NCBI GenBank assembly: GCA_902749685.1
Contig: CACVKW010001614.1
Coordinates: 54,937 to 118,936 of the forward strand
Origin: Olavius sp. associated proteobacterium Delta 1
GTDB lineage: Bacteria; Desulfobacterota; Desulfobacteria; Desulfobacterales; JAFDCJ01
Length of the DNA: 64,000 nt
Reading direction: 5' to 3'
The notes under the pieces were generated by a model. The model searched no databases. It was not told the DNA's origin and saw only the letters and a list, made by a program, of their open reading frames with translations. The translations under genes and the position numbers were made by a program. Position 1 is the stretch's first letter. Each line of letters begins with the position of its first letter. This document shows, one piece after another, positions 26,463 through 34,480 of the stretch.

Positions 26463-26975
26463 TGCTTTTTCAAAGTGGATGAATCGAAAACGGTAAATTG
26501 TGTGTCGGCTTCAGCTGCAGGCCAACATATTGAGGCGGCAATTAAACGGAACCATTACCCAACCTGATAACGGAAGCGATCTTTCCTGTCAACATTGATT
26601 TTTTGAGGAGCTGCTCATCCTCGATAAATGAAAAAAGGGGGCATCCTTTAATTTTTTAGTTTTGTCTGATAAAAGTTGAAATAGGTAGTCATGGCGGCGG
26701 TGCCGACGTAATAATTGAAAGCATCTCCTTTCAGAAAATTTAGCATAACATTGGTATCCAGAATATATATTAGATGATTGGATACTCCGCGGCAGCTATC
26801 CGGTAATCAGAAACAATCCCCAAATTTCGATAGCTGAATTGTTATTGGTTCCGTTTAATTGACGCCTCAATATGCTGCGTTGCCTTGTCCCGTCGCAGCT
26901 CGAAGAGCGAAGTCGGAAGCTGATGCCAATACACAATTCACCATTTTTGATTCATCCGCTTTGAAAAAGCGACTT
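26463..26975. repeat. Large inverted repeat carrying antitoxin remnants
   Basis: The left arm 26463-26552 and right arm 26847-26975 are inverted, imperfect copies. Over 29 bases (CATATTGAGGCGGCAATTAAACGGAACCA against its complement) there is only one mismatch, and similarity continues outward to CTTTTTCAAAG with a gap of about 35 bases. Translated outward-in, each arm ends in a short antitoxin-like frame (right arm ELRRDKATQHIEASIKRNQ-stop, left arm QHIEAAIKRNHYPT-stop). Between them lies a PIN-domain fragment. This looks like two decayed toxin-antitoxin copies in opposite orientation. The rest of the 789-base gap 26211-26999 has no gene. Confidence 0.6.
26648..26775 (-). pseudogene. PIN-domain (VapC-like) toxin fragment
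   Basis: The minus strand reads HLIYILDTNVMLNFLKGDAF, then NYYVGTAAMTTYF before a stop. ILDTNVMLNFLKG is the N-terminal signature of PIN ribonucleases, with the first catalytic aspartate. Only about 40 residues remain of the usual 130. It follows an antitoxin remnant on the same strand (VapBC order), so the module has decayed. Confidence 0.65.
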
Positions 26976-26999
26976 CAACTCTCCAATCCGTAAATCCCA

Positions 27000-27602
27000 T
27001 CACCCAATATAATAAACACAAGGATCGGTGCCCTTGTCCGGCAGCATTTGCCATCCGTTATGCTTTTTAATCAGAAGACTTACCGTCGAGGCCTCATCAG
27101 ACAAATCTCCAAATATCCGTGCTCCGGTGGGGCAGACTTCGCAGCAGGACGGCTGAATTCCCATTTCCACCCGGTGATAGCAGAAATCACATTTGGTGGC
27201 GACTTTATTTAAAATTTTTTGATGAACCGGTTTTTCAAAAACCGTCTCACCGTCGGCATACACCGTGCGGCTGTCCTGCACCAGCGTTCGCACCTGATAG
27301 GGGCAGTGCTCGATGCAGGCGCAGCAGCCGATGCACATCTCATAGTCAATCATGACCATACCGTTCGGCCTCTGATAGGTGGCCCTGGTGGGACAAACAT
27401 CGGCGCAAGTGGGCTGCTCGCAATGATTGCACAGCACGGGCAAGAAAATTCGGTTGGTATGCGGGAATCTCCCCACTTCCTTCTCGAGCACGGCGGTCTG
27501 AAAAATCCCCGCAGGCGTATTGTGTTCAGACTTGCAGGCGACCACACAGGCATTGCAGCCGATACATCGCTTCAGGTCGATCACCATACCGTATCTGGCC
27601 AT
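27000..27602 (-). CDS. Four [4Fe-4S] cluster ferredoxin subunit (DmsB/PsrB/NrfC-type)
   Basis: A 200-residue electron-transfer subunit with the cysteine groups CIGCNACVVACK, CNHCEQPTCADVCP, CIGCCACIEHCPYQ and CDFCYHR...CCEVCP, enough for four clusters. Start ATG 27602 gives the family N-terminus MARYGMVIDLKRCIGCNA; an upstream extension of 35 residues is AT-rich non-coding repeat. It passes electrons between the molybdopterin subunit upstream and the membrane cytochrome. A diverged 3' fragment of this gene lies at 17567-17815. Confidence 0.9.
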   Translation of the reverse strand: MARYGMVIDLKRCIGCNACVVACKSEHNTPAGIFQTAVLEKEVGRFPHTNRIFLPVLCNHCEQPTCADVCPTRATYQRPNGMVMIDYEMCIGCCACIEHCPYQVRTLVQDSRTVYADGETVFEKPVHQKILNKVATKCDFCYHRVEMGIQPSCCEVCPTGARIFGDLSDEASTVSLLIKKHNGWQMLPDKGTDPCVYYIG

Positions 27603-27715
27603 AGGTCGTAACTCACGGTTTTGGTCATTGATTATTGTTATTTGAGATTTATTTGTAATTTGGTGCTTGAAATTTGAAATTTTAGAAGTTTGGGCGCTGC
27701 GCTGCAAATAAATTA
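27603..27715. repeat. AT-rich dispersed repeat (TTTGGTGCTTGAAATTTG family)
   Basis: The gap between the Fe-S and molybdopterin genes holds ATTTGAGATTTATTTGTAATT followed by TTGGTGCTTGAAATTTG words. The same sequence family recurs at 47093-47345 and 52443-52510, so this is a dispersed intergenic repeat. It separates two genes that are otherwise expected to be co-transcribed. Confidence 0.55.
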
Positions 27716-27738
27716 AAGGTTTATCAGACCCAAATTTC

Positions 27739-30294
27739 TTATTCCTCCACTTTGGATATTTTCACCCTGACACACATGTCGATCTGTCCGCTCAACGTAT
27801 CGATTCTGTCCAAAGTCGGTTTGGGCAGCAGCGCATTGTGCAAAACCCCTTTGTTCTTTGAAATCGGCATCCCCTTGGCCCAGTGCCCAAAAGTACCACA
27901 GCAATTCACGCAAGCCGGATGCACCAACTCGGTTACTTTCAAACGACCGGTGTATTGACCGTATCTCGATTCGACACAGACCCGGTCGCCGGTCTTAAGA
28001 TCCTTTTTTTCCGCTGTGGAAGTATGAACCATGACATTATAGGTGTACGGATTGTCCTTGGAAAGCTCGTCAATCCAAATATTCTCGGTCGTGATTGAAA
28101 ACTGATGGGTGGGAACCTTGCTATTGGTGGCAATCAGATCGTAATCCTGATCCTCTCGATGCGCTTCGCAGGGAATCCAGACTGGAACCGGACTGTAAGG
28201 GGTCAGGTCCCATTCCAGGTCCAGTTCTTCCAGGATCTTTTTAACGTCTTGCTTGTGGTCCAGATAATATTCGAGGTAGATGGGCACCCGGGAAGGCATA
28301 AACATCCGCGGAAACGCTTCCTTAACGGTTTTTCCCCTCAGAACGACGCTTGAACTGTCCGTGAAGTCTGCCAGGTCGAGATTAGGCCCGAAAATGGTTC
28401 GAGCCTGACGTTCGGCAATATCCCTGACGGTATAGTTTTGACCTTGCGCCAATTTTAGTTCATCACTCAGATGCCACATCTCGTTGCCGAACTGGTACAT
28501 ATCGTCCAGGATTCCAAGATGCTGGGCCAATTCCAGATAAACCTGCATCCAGGGGGTGGCCTGCCCGGGGGGCTCCACCACCGGCTGTCGCAACAGGAAA
28601 TACCAGGATCCCTGACCCGGTGAGATAAAGGCATAGGGATCATTGGCCGGAAACATATCCCATCGCTCAAAATCATGGGCATCGGGCAGGATGATATCGG
28701 CAAATTCCGTTGTTTCATCAATAAACATACTGATGGAAAGTTGAAACTTCAGCTTTTTGAGGGTCGTTGCCATGGCCTCGGGACTGTGACTGTTCATCAT
28801 GTGATTGGTCCGGCCGTGGATCATGGCCTCCGCCTGATAGGGAATGCCGAATTTTTCGGGATCGTCAATACCCAGGGGATAAAGCCCCCGGGTAAACAGC
28901 GCAGTCGGAAACAGCTCCTGAAGATCCAGCGTCTGGGGCACCCGGGCTTTTCTGCCCGGGTATGGCTTATTATATTTGGCGATAAAATCCGAGGGGATAA
29001 TCAGGCCGTCTTCGGACACGCCGGCATCCCAATAGGGCCCGACGGGATTGACCCCCCTCTGTCCGCCGGGAACATCGACGGCACCCAGCAGCAGATTCAG
29101 CAAGTGGATGGCAAAGCAAGTGTTCATGCCGCCCTTATGGGCGGCACCGCCTCTTTTGTAGTCAATTCCAGCCGGGCGATAGGGCAGCGTGTAGCCGTCG
29201 ATCTCGATGGTGCGGCCGATGCCGGCGGCTTGACAGAATTCACGGGTTACTTTTCGGATTCTCTCCGGCGGGATGGTGCATATCTGCGCCATCTTGCTAA
29301 CATCAACCGTGCTCAAATGCGCTTTTAGCACCTGAAATGCCGGGTTGCCGGGTTGTCCGGATATATCATATTCACCCTCGATGGCGGGATCTTTTAAGCT
29401 GTCATCGTCAAAGGTCTTGGCCTGACCGTCGTTCCGATCCCAAAGCAGCGGCTTGTTGCTGGCAGGGTCTCTGAGATAATATCCATCGGGCTTAAGGAGG
29501 TAGGGCCCGTTGGTCTGCTGCTTAATAAATTGAACATCGTAGATGCCCAGTTCGTTTACCATCACATGCAGCATGGCCAGCGCCAAAGCGCCGTCGGTTC
29601 CCGGTTTGACCGGCAGCCATTCATCGGCCTTGGAGGCCGCGTGGGAGCAAAACGGATCGATGACCACCAGCTTGGCCCCCTCGCGTCTGGCCTCGGCCAT
29701 TTCAGACCCGGCCACCAAAGCAATTGTGTTTACCATATGGCCAAGTTGGGTTCCCCATAAAACCGCATATTTGCACCGGACAAAATCTATCTCGGAATTC
29801 AGGGTCCCGTTGGTAATCAGCCAGGCCGGATGGGATGCGGAGCCGCAGTAATCAGCCCGGTTCCAGTGCAGATTATGGGTGCCGAAAGCCCTGGCAAAAG
29901 CGCCGCTCAGCCGGTAACCGGAAATGTCAAAATGTGAAATAATAAGCTTGCGCGGATCTTCCTGCCGGATTCGTTCCAACTCCTTAACGGCGGCAGCCAT
30001 GGCCTCTTGCCAGGAAATCTCCACCCAGCCCGGATCAACACCGATACCTTTTTGGGGATTGGTCCGTTTCAAGGGCCTCGTAACCCGGGAGGGATGATGA
30101 ACGTCCAGCGTGCGTCCGATGCCCTTGGCACAAATGTAGCCCCTGGAATTGGCCGCCTTGGGATCGCCATTAACTTCGACGACTTTGCCGTTTACCCGGT
30201 GCACTTTAATGCCGCAGCAGTTGTAACATCCGGCACAAACGGTGGGCACCCAGACGTCTTCGCCCTCGATCATATACTGCTTATCGTCAAGCAT
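27739..30294 (-). CDS. Molybdopterin oxidoreductase catalytic subunit (DMSO reductase superfamily)
   Basis: An 851-residue bis-MGD enzyme. Its N-terminal [4Fe-4S] motif is VCAGCYNCCGIKVHRVNGKV...GYICAKG; domain blocks include GTQLGHMVNTIALVAG, AKLVVIDPFCSHAASKADEW, the GGQRGVNPVGPYW loop and a C-terminal dinucleotide-binding fold (THQFSITTENIW...VHTSTAEKKDLKTGDRV). There is no twin-arginine signal, so it probably acts in the cytoplasm or is carried by a partner. The DYCGSASHPAW stretch is where the metal ligand is expected, but I cannot assign it with certainty. Relatives include thiosulfate/polysulfide reductases and hydratase/transhydroxylase-type enzymes; the substrate is unknown. It forms a three-gene unit with the flanking Fe-S and cytochrome subunits. 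Confidence 0.85.
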   Translation of the reverse strand: MLDDKQYMIEGEDVWVPTVCAGCYNCCGIKVHRVNGKVVEVNGDPKAANSRGYICAKGIGRTLDVHHPSRVTRPLKRTNPQKGIGVDPGWVEISWQEAMAAAVKELERIRQEDPRKLIISHFDISGYRLSGAFARAFGTHNLHWNRADYCGSASHPAWLITNGTLNSEIDFVRCKYAVLWGTQLGHMVNTIALVAGSEMAEARREGAKLVVIDPFCSHAASKADEWLPVKPGTDGALALAMLHVMVNELGIYDVQFIKQQTNGPYLLKPDGYYLRDPASNKPLLWDRNDGQAKTFDDDSLKDPAIEGEYDISGQPGNPAFQVLKAHLSTVDVSKMAQICTIPPERIRKVTREFCQAAGIGRTIEIDGYTLPYRPAGIDYKRGGAAHKGGMNTCFAIHLLNLLLGAVDVPGGQRGVNPVGPYWDAGVSEDGLIIPSDFIAKYNKPYPGRKARVPQTLDLQELFPTALFTRGLYPLGIDDPEKFGIPYQAEAMIHGRTNHMMNSHSPEAMATTLKKLKFQLSISMFIDETTEFADIILPDAHDFERWDMFPANDPYAFISPGQGSWYFLLRQPVVEPPGQATPWMQVYLELAQHLGILDDMYQFGNEMWHLSDELKLAQGQNYTVRDIAERQARTIFGPNLDLADFTDSSSVVLRGKTVKEAFPRMFMPSRVPIYLEYYLDHKQDVKKILEELDLEWDLTPYSPVPVWIPCEAHREDQDYDLIATNSKVPTHQFSITTENIWIDELSKDNPYTYNVMVHTSTAEKKDLKTGDRVCVESRYGQYTGRLKVTELVHPACVNCCGTFGHWAKGMPISKNKGVLHNALLPKPTLDRIDTLSGQIDMCVRVKISKVEE

Positions 30295-31453
30295 CTTTTG
30301 CCTCCGATGACGACACCTTGCGGCTTCCCAACTTGGCGGCGGACATTTCCCCGCTGTAAGTCAGCATGGGCGAGTATGGGATCGACTGCTCAATCCGTTG
30401 CATTCTTCTTTTGCGCACGGGACATTGCTCATGGCAAATCCCGCCATGCCGGCACCCGTCCAATTCGATCATCTGCCGGTTGGCGGCCGCTGCATGGTTC
30501 TGGTATGGTTTGGCTACCTCCGCAATCACGAGACTGACAGGCGTGCTGATCATGTGAAACATCTTGCTAAAGGCCAGCATGGCCAATCCGAAAAAGCAGG
30601 CCAGAAAATGTAAATATCGTACGGCGGTTCTGGCTGCGATGCGATCCAGGCCCAGGGCAAAGGGTTTGATCAACCGCGATAACGAATAGGAGAAAAAGGC
30701 CGATTGGGGCCGGGAGTGACAGTCCAGGCAGCTTGTCTCGTGCAGCTCCAGGCCTTTTGCGAGCGTTTGACTCGACACCGGTGCAACAACGGTTGGCGCA
30801 ACCAGCCCATACTTATCGACCCAGTAACTTTCAAGCGCCAGTCTATCAGCCGGGTCATCAATATCTGAATATTCTGCGACCATACCCTCAAACTCGGCCC
30901 GGGAGGTAATCTTTAAACTTTCCAACAAAAACCCGGATCCGATGATCACGGCCAGAATAGTGATGGCGTAAACATCCATGCCGGTGGTTTTGATCCGGCC
31001 CTTCATGGTAAATGTCCGGCGTATAACGGCAAGCACCAGGCCGGCGACCACCAAGACACCGCAAAGATTACGCAAAAACATAAATGGATTCAGCGTGGAC
31101 TGATAGTCCGGATAGACGGCAACCGAAAAAATGGGGCCCAGGGCATGGAAAACGAGCAGGAAAATGAAGCCGGCAAAAATAAAAAAATGCATGACCCAGG
31201 CCAGGATATCGTTTTTATCCTTGAGAATTCTGAATTGAAGCAGCCCATCAACGACAAGCACTTTTAATACAGAAAACAGCCGGATGCTGAAAATCATTGC
31301 AAGAATTGACTTTGCGCCGGATGCAATCCGTTGCGACACGGCAATGTTGCGGTCACCGGTGCCGACGGAATTAACGAACCACCTGCAAATTTTATAGGCT
31401 ATTCCGAGAATGAAAATAAATAGTGCGGTATAAAGGGTCGCCTTAAAGAACAT
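30287..31453 (-). CDS. Membrane cytochrome b/c subunit of the molybdoenzyme (NarI/DsrM-like)
   Basis: A 388-residue inner-membrane protein. The first helix MFFKATLYTALFIFILGIAY sets the start at ATG 31453; a TTG at 31564 would add 37 residues. Several helices with paired histidines (AWVMHFFIFAGFIFLLVFHALG, YLHFLACFFGLAMLAFSKMFHM) suggest b hemes as in NarI/DsrM. Between helices 4 and 5 is a periplasmic loop with one c-type heme motif, SCLDCHSR. The C-terminal tail has a cysteine group GCRHGGICHEQCPV that could hold an Fe-S cluster. Its stop overlaps the molybdopterin gene start, so the two are coupled. It likely links the quinone pool to the Fe-S subunit. The combination of a NarI-like core, a c heme and a cysteine tail is unusual. 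Confidence 0.75.
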   Translation of the reverse strand: MFFKATLYTALFIFILGIAYKICRWFVNSVGTGDRNIAVSQRIASGAKSILAMIFSIRLFSVLKVLVVDGLLQFRILKDKNDILAWVMHFFIFAGFIFLLVFHALGPIFSVAVYPDYQSTLNPFMFLRNLCGVLVVAGLVLAVIRRTFTMKGRIKTTGMDVYAITILAVIIGSGFLLESLKITSRAEFEGMVAEYSDIDDPADRLALESYWVDKYGLVAPTVVAPVSSQTLAKGLELHETSCLDCHSRPQSAFFSYSLSRLIKPFALGLDRIAARTAVRYLHFLACFFGLAMLAFSKMFHMISTPVSLVIAEVAKPYQNHAAAANRQMIELDGCRHGGICHEQCPVRKRRMQRIEQSIPYSPMLTYSGEMSAAKLGSRKVSSSEAKDA

Positions 31454-31578
31454 ATAATGATTGGCCTTTTGGAATATCGATTGACGCTTGCGATCAATAG
31501 TAAAGAATCCAAGCCCAGCGGGCCCGGCTTTAATCCACCCCGGAAGGGTATGCTTTAACCCCAACGGAATATTGCGTA

Positions 31579-32358
31579 TTATGCAGATCCCCAGGCGCCT
31601 GAGTTGCTGTTTCGCTTGCGCTTGAGGTTGACCGTATACGAATACTTATCCGCGCGATACCACACCGAAACGTATTCGATTGGTTTTTTCCGAATGTCAA
31701 AAACCGTTCTTTCGGCTTTTAGCAGCGGATCGCCGACACGTATTGCTAAAAGCAGGGCCACCTCGGCATCAGCGACGGTCGCCTCCAGGGTCTGTATCGC
31801 CCGGTCCGCTCGCATACCCAAATCCTCTTCCAATATCATGAGCATCGGCTTGGTTGACACTTGGTCCCGCGGAACTTTTTCACCAATCTCGGCCGGCAAG
31901 TAATTCAGAACATAAGAAAACGGGCTGTCTTCAATGTGCCGGACTTTTTCAATGCGCAATACTTTGGGGTCATCGGGCACTAATTGCTCCCTGACATTCT
32001 CAGGCGGCTCGATCCAGCAGATGTCGATGACTTCCGTAAGGGTCTGTACCCCCATGGAAATCAAATCCTCTATGGAACCGGTCAGCTTGGGGGGGCTAAA
32101 GGGCACCCCTTTGCCGGAAACAAAGGTTCCCCTGCCCCTCTGGCGAATAACAAGCCCTTCCTGCTCAAGAGGCGCGAGTGCCTGCCGCACCGTAATACGG
32201 CTGACCTCGTACTCCGCTGCCAGGGTATCTTCGCTGGGCAGGGGTTTTTCTCTGGAAAATTTGCCGGCAAAAATCTTACGCCGCAGGATCGTTTCCAGCT
32301 GATAGTAGAGCGGTATGGCATTATCGCGCTGTATCAGAGTAGTTTTCTCCCTTCCCAA
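31579..32358 (-). CDS. GntR family regulator with UTRA effector domain
   Basis: A 259-residue transcription factor. The winged helix is IPLYYQLETILRRKIFAG...LPSEDTLAAEYEVSRITVRQALAPLEQEGLVIRQRGRGTFVSG; the rest (residues about 95-245) is a UTRA ligand-binding domain (LRIEKVRHIEDSPFSYVLNYLP, DPLLKAERTVFDIRKKPIEYVSVWYRADKY). HutC-subfamily members typically sense a metabolite of the adjacent pathway. The TTG start at 32358 lies three bases after the amidohydrolase stop; a start a few codons later is possible. Probably controls the amidohydrolase and molybdoenzyme genes on the same strand. Confidence 0.85.
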   Translation of the reverse strand: MGREKTTLIQRDNAIPLYYQLETILRRKIFAGKFSREKPLPSEDTLAAEYEVSRITVRQALAPLEQEGLVIRQRGRGTFVSGKGVPFSPPKLTGSIEDLISMGVQTLTEVIDICWIEPPENVREQLVPDDPKVLRIEKVRHIEDSPFSYVLNYLPAEIGEKVPRDQVSTKPMLMILEEDLGMRADRAIQTLEATVADAEVALLLAIRVGDPLLKAERTVFDIRKKPIEYVSVWYRADKYSYTVNLKRKRNSNSGAWGSA

Positions 32359-32361
32359 GTC

Positions 32362-33828
32362 TTAGCTGAATTCCGGATAGTGCAGCTTTACCGGTCTTTT
32401 AATGTATTCGCCCTGGCCGGGGTGACCGGTGAGCTCGCCCTTTTCAAAAATCACCTTGCCCCGCAAAAGCGTACATTCAGGCCATCCCTTAAATTTCATC
32501 CCCAGTTCCGGACTGAATTCTTGTGCCGTGTGGAGATTTTCCAGCGTGACTTCTTTTTCGGCGTCAATGTCGACGATGGCAAAGTCGGCATCGCTTCCCA
32601 CCATGACAGCGCCTTTTTTAGGGTGCAAATTATGGTAGATCGCAGGATTTGCAGAACATATTTCAGCGATTCTATGAAGGGGTAGACCGCGTTTATGGTA
32701 CCCTTCTGAAATCAATATCGGGAACATGAGTGAGGTTCCGCCGAATCCGGGCATGGAGGTCCACAAATCGCCTTGTTTTTTTTCCGAAGTTGGGCAGGCA
32801 TGATCGCTGGCGACAGTTTTAATGGTGCCGTCAATCACGGATTGCCACAGGTAATCAACGTCCTGCCGACTTCGAATCGGCGGATTCACCTTGGCACTTT
32901 GCGCCAAATCCATGTCGTTGGACAGTCCCAGGTGATGCAGGGTTGCCTCTAGCAGAAAGTCAATGTCAGGGTAGCGATGGGATACGTCCTTGCCGGCTTC
33001 CACCGCCAGCCGGCTGCTCAGGTGCAGCAGGTTGACCGGGCAATTCGTATGTTTCGCCATAATCGCCGTTTCGTTGATCGCCAGTTCTTCCTGCCAGGGC
33101 GGCCTTGCATCACTGTAGTCTTTGAGGAGAACGTCACCCGGGTTTGCCTGAACTTCCGCCTGGGTACCCCGGATGACTTCCGGGTTTTCACAGTGCACAC
33201 TCAGGCTGATGTTGCCGTACTGATTATAAAGTTGATTCACCCGGCTGACTTCTTTCATAAATTTATACAGGAAACTGAAATCAACCGTGTTATCGATCAT
33301 TAAATAGTTCTGTGCTTCCGGAGTTGCCCCGGCAAGGGTCAGCAGTTTGTAAAACATGTAGTATTTCAGCGTCGAAACACCGCCCTCTTTTACCAGCCAT
33401 TCGACTTCACGGATATGCTCTTCGGTAAAACAAGCGATGTGGTAACCATAGTCGGTCAGAAATGAACTGCTGGAAAGCTCTAAAAGCTCGGGCAGAATTT
33501 CTTTATAGGGTCCGATTTTATTTAAGTAATCTTTCCCGGTTCTGAAATAGCTTAGAATAGTAGTCACGCCGCCGGATGCGGCTGAAGTCGATTCGCTCTG
33601 GGCATCATCCTTTAACGGTCGGTAAATCCCCACATGAAAGTGAGAATCGATGGCCCCGGGAAACACGTATCTGTTCGAGGCATCAATGACCGTCCCGCAA
33701 TTTGCGGCCGGGATATCCCGGTCAATGGCGGCTATCTTTTCGCCTCTAATTCCGATGTCTGATTTTTGGATGCCAAAAAAAGGGACGACCAGACTCCCGC
33801 CTTTGATAACCACATCATAATTGCTCAA
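32362..33828 (-). CDS. Dihydropyrimidinase/hydantoinase-like amidohydrolase (first paralog)
   Basis: A 488-residue cyclic amidohydrolase of the dihydropyrimidinase/allantoinase group. Metal-binding features are DSHFHVG, the candidate carbamylated lysine in STLKYYMFYK, SVHCE, NLLHLSS and ASDHACPTS. The TTG start at 33828 is chosen because AGGAGG lies six bases upstream and the next residues SNYDVVIKGG match the family start; the 18 residues above it do not. It hydrolyses a ring amide such as a hydantoin or dihydropyrimidine. A second paralog lies upstream. Confidence 0.85.
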   Translation of the reverse strand: MSNYDVVIKGGSLVVPFFGIQKSDIGIRGEKIAAIDRDIPAANCGTVIDASNRYVFPGAIDSHFHVGIYRPLKDDAQSESTSAASGGVTTILSYFRTGKDYLNKIGPYKEILPELLELSSSSFLTDYGYHIACFTEEHIREVEWLVKEGGVSTLKYYMFYKLLTLAGATPEAQNYLMIDNTVDFSFLYKFMKEVSRVNQLYNQYGNISLSVHCENPEVIRGTQAEVQANPGDVLLKDYSDARPPWQEELAINETAIMAKHTNCPVNLLHLSSRLAVEAGKDVSHRYPDIDFLLEATLHHLGLSNDMDLAQSAKVNPPIRSRQDVDYLWQSVIDGTIKTVASDHACPTSEKKQGDLWTSMPGFGGTSLMFPILISEGYHKRGLPLHRIAEICSANPAIYHNLHPKKGAVMVGSDADFAIVDIDAEKEVTLENLHTAQEFSPELGMKFKGWPECTLLRGKVIFEKGELTGHPGQGEYIKRPVKLHYPEFS

Positions 33829-33908
33829 AGTTAACCTCCTGATTCCGACAGGTTGGAAATTCCTTAAAATTTGTATTATCATTATGACAATGGATCTTTT
33901 TTGTCAAA

Positions 33909-34005
33909 TAATTAAGCCGCCCTATAAAAGGCGACTCAGGGTTGCGGCAAATACTTTTTTGAAAACTGAAGATTTCTAGAAGATGAAGTCCCGGCGGCTT
34001 AATTA
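33909..34005. repeat. 97-bp intergenic element, copy A
   Basis: The ends are a perfect 13-bp inverted repeat, TAATTAAGCCGCC and GGCGGCTTAATTA. The centre contains GAAAACTGAAGA, shared with copies at 37916-38012 and 63725-63821, all exactly 97 bp. A small ATGC-TTC-GCAT hairpin with a T-run follows at 34010-34024, also shared. Copy A is in the gap between the two amidohydrolase genes. No mobility gene is inside. Confidence 0.75.
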
Positions 34006-34191
34006 TTTAATGCTTCGCATTTTTCTTATTTTTTTATCAGCTACTTTTACCTAAGGAAAAAAATTGCATTTATAATCGGATCTTTAATTTTTCAAGATGA
34101 AGTTTTAACTTGAAGGGGTCTTTATCGTTCATTAAGGGATTAAAACCGGGATGGAATAAACTACATTTTCTGGTAGTCAAATGATTAGTAA

Positions 34192-34362
34192 AGGGAGCAT
34201 TTCCCACGTAAGGCCTCGATTGAAGCAGAGTGGATGATCGCCACCGAAAACGGATGCTGTCTGAGACCATTAGGGATCGTTTTGAATGAACAGTGTAAGC
34301 CGACGTACTTTCAGTTAACCATTTATCCCGGCATCGAGCATAATATTTCGATATCATATTGA
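34192..34362 (+). pseudogene. Possible gene fragment of unknown family
   Basis: The plus strand is open from 34192 to a TGA at 34360-34362 and reads IEAEWMIATENGCCLRPLGI, then VLNEQCKPTYFQLTIYPGIE. The composition and strand-like pattern look like a real protein C-terminus rather than random sequence, but only 57 residues remain and there is no start with a ribosome site. I cannot assign a family. The rest of the 652-base gap holds the 97-bp element and AT-rich sequence. Confidence 0.3.
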
Positions 34363-34480
34363 TTACTGTTCATTCATTATGAGCCCTTATGGTCGAGTTC
34401 ATGCGGTTTCGGTGGTGATTATCCACGCAAGCGGCTCGACTTTAAATATCTCCCGGACTCCTCAACTCGTTAGCAGCGAC

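Noticed and set aside
27739..30294. Formate dehydrogenase
   Set aside because: No selenocysteine or the usual cysteine-histidine active-site motif could be seen, and the neighbours do not fit.
34070..34357. A 95-residue minus-strand frame
   Set aside because: No family features or ribosome site; the plus strand of the same place reads more protein-like.
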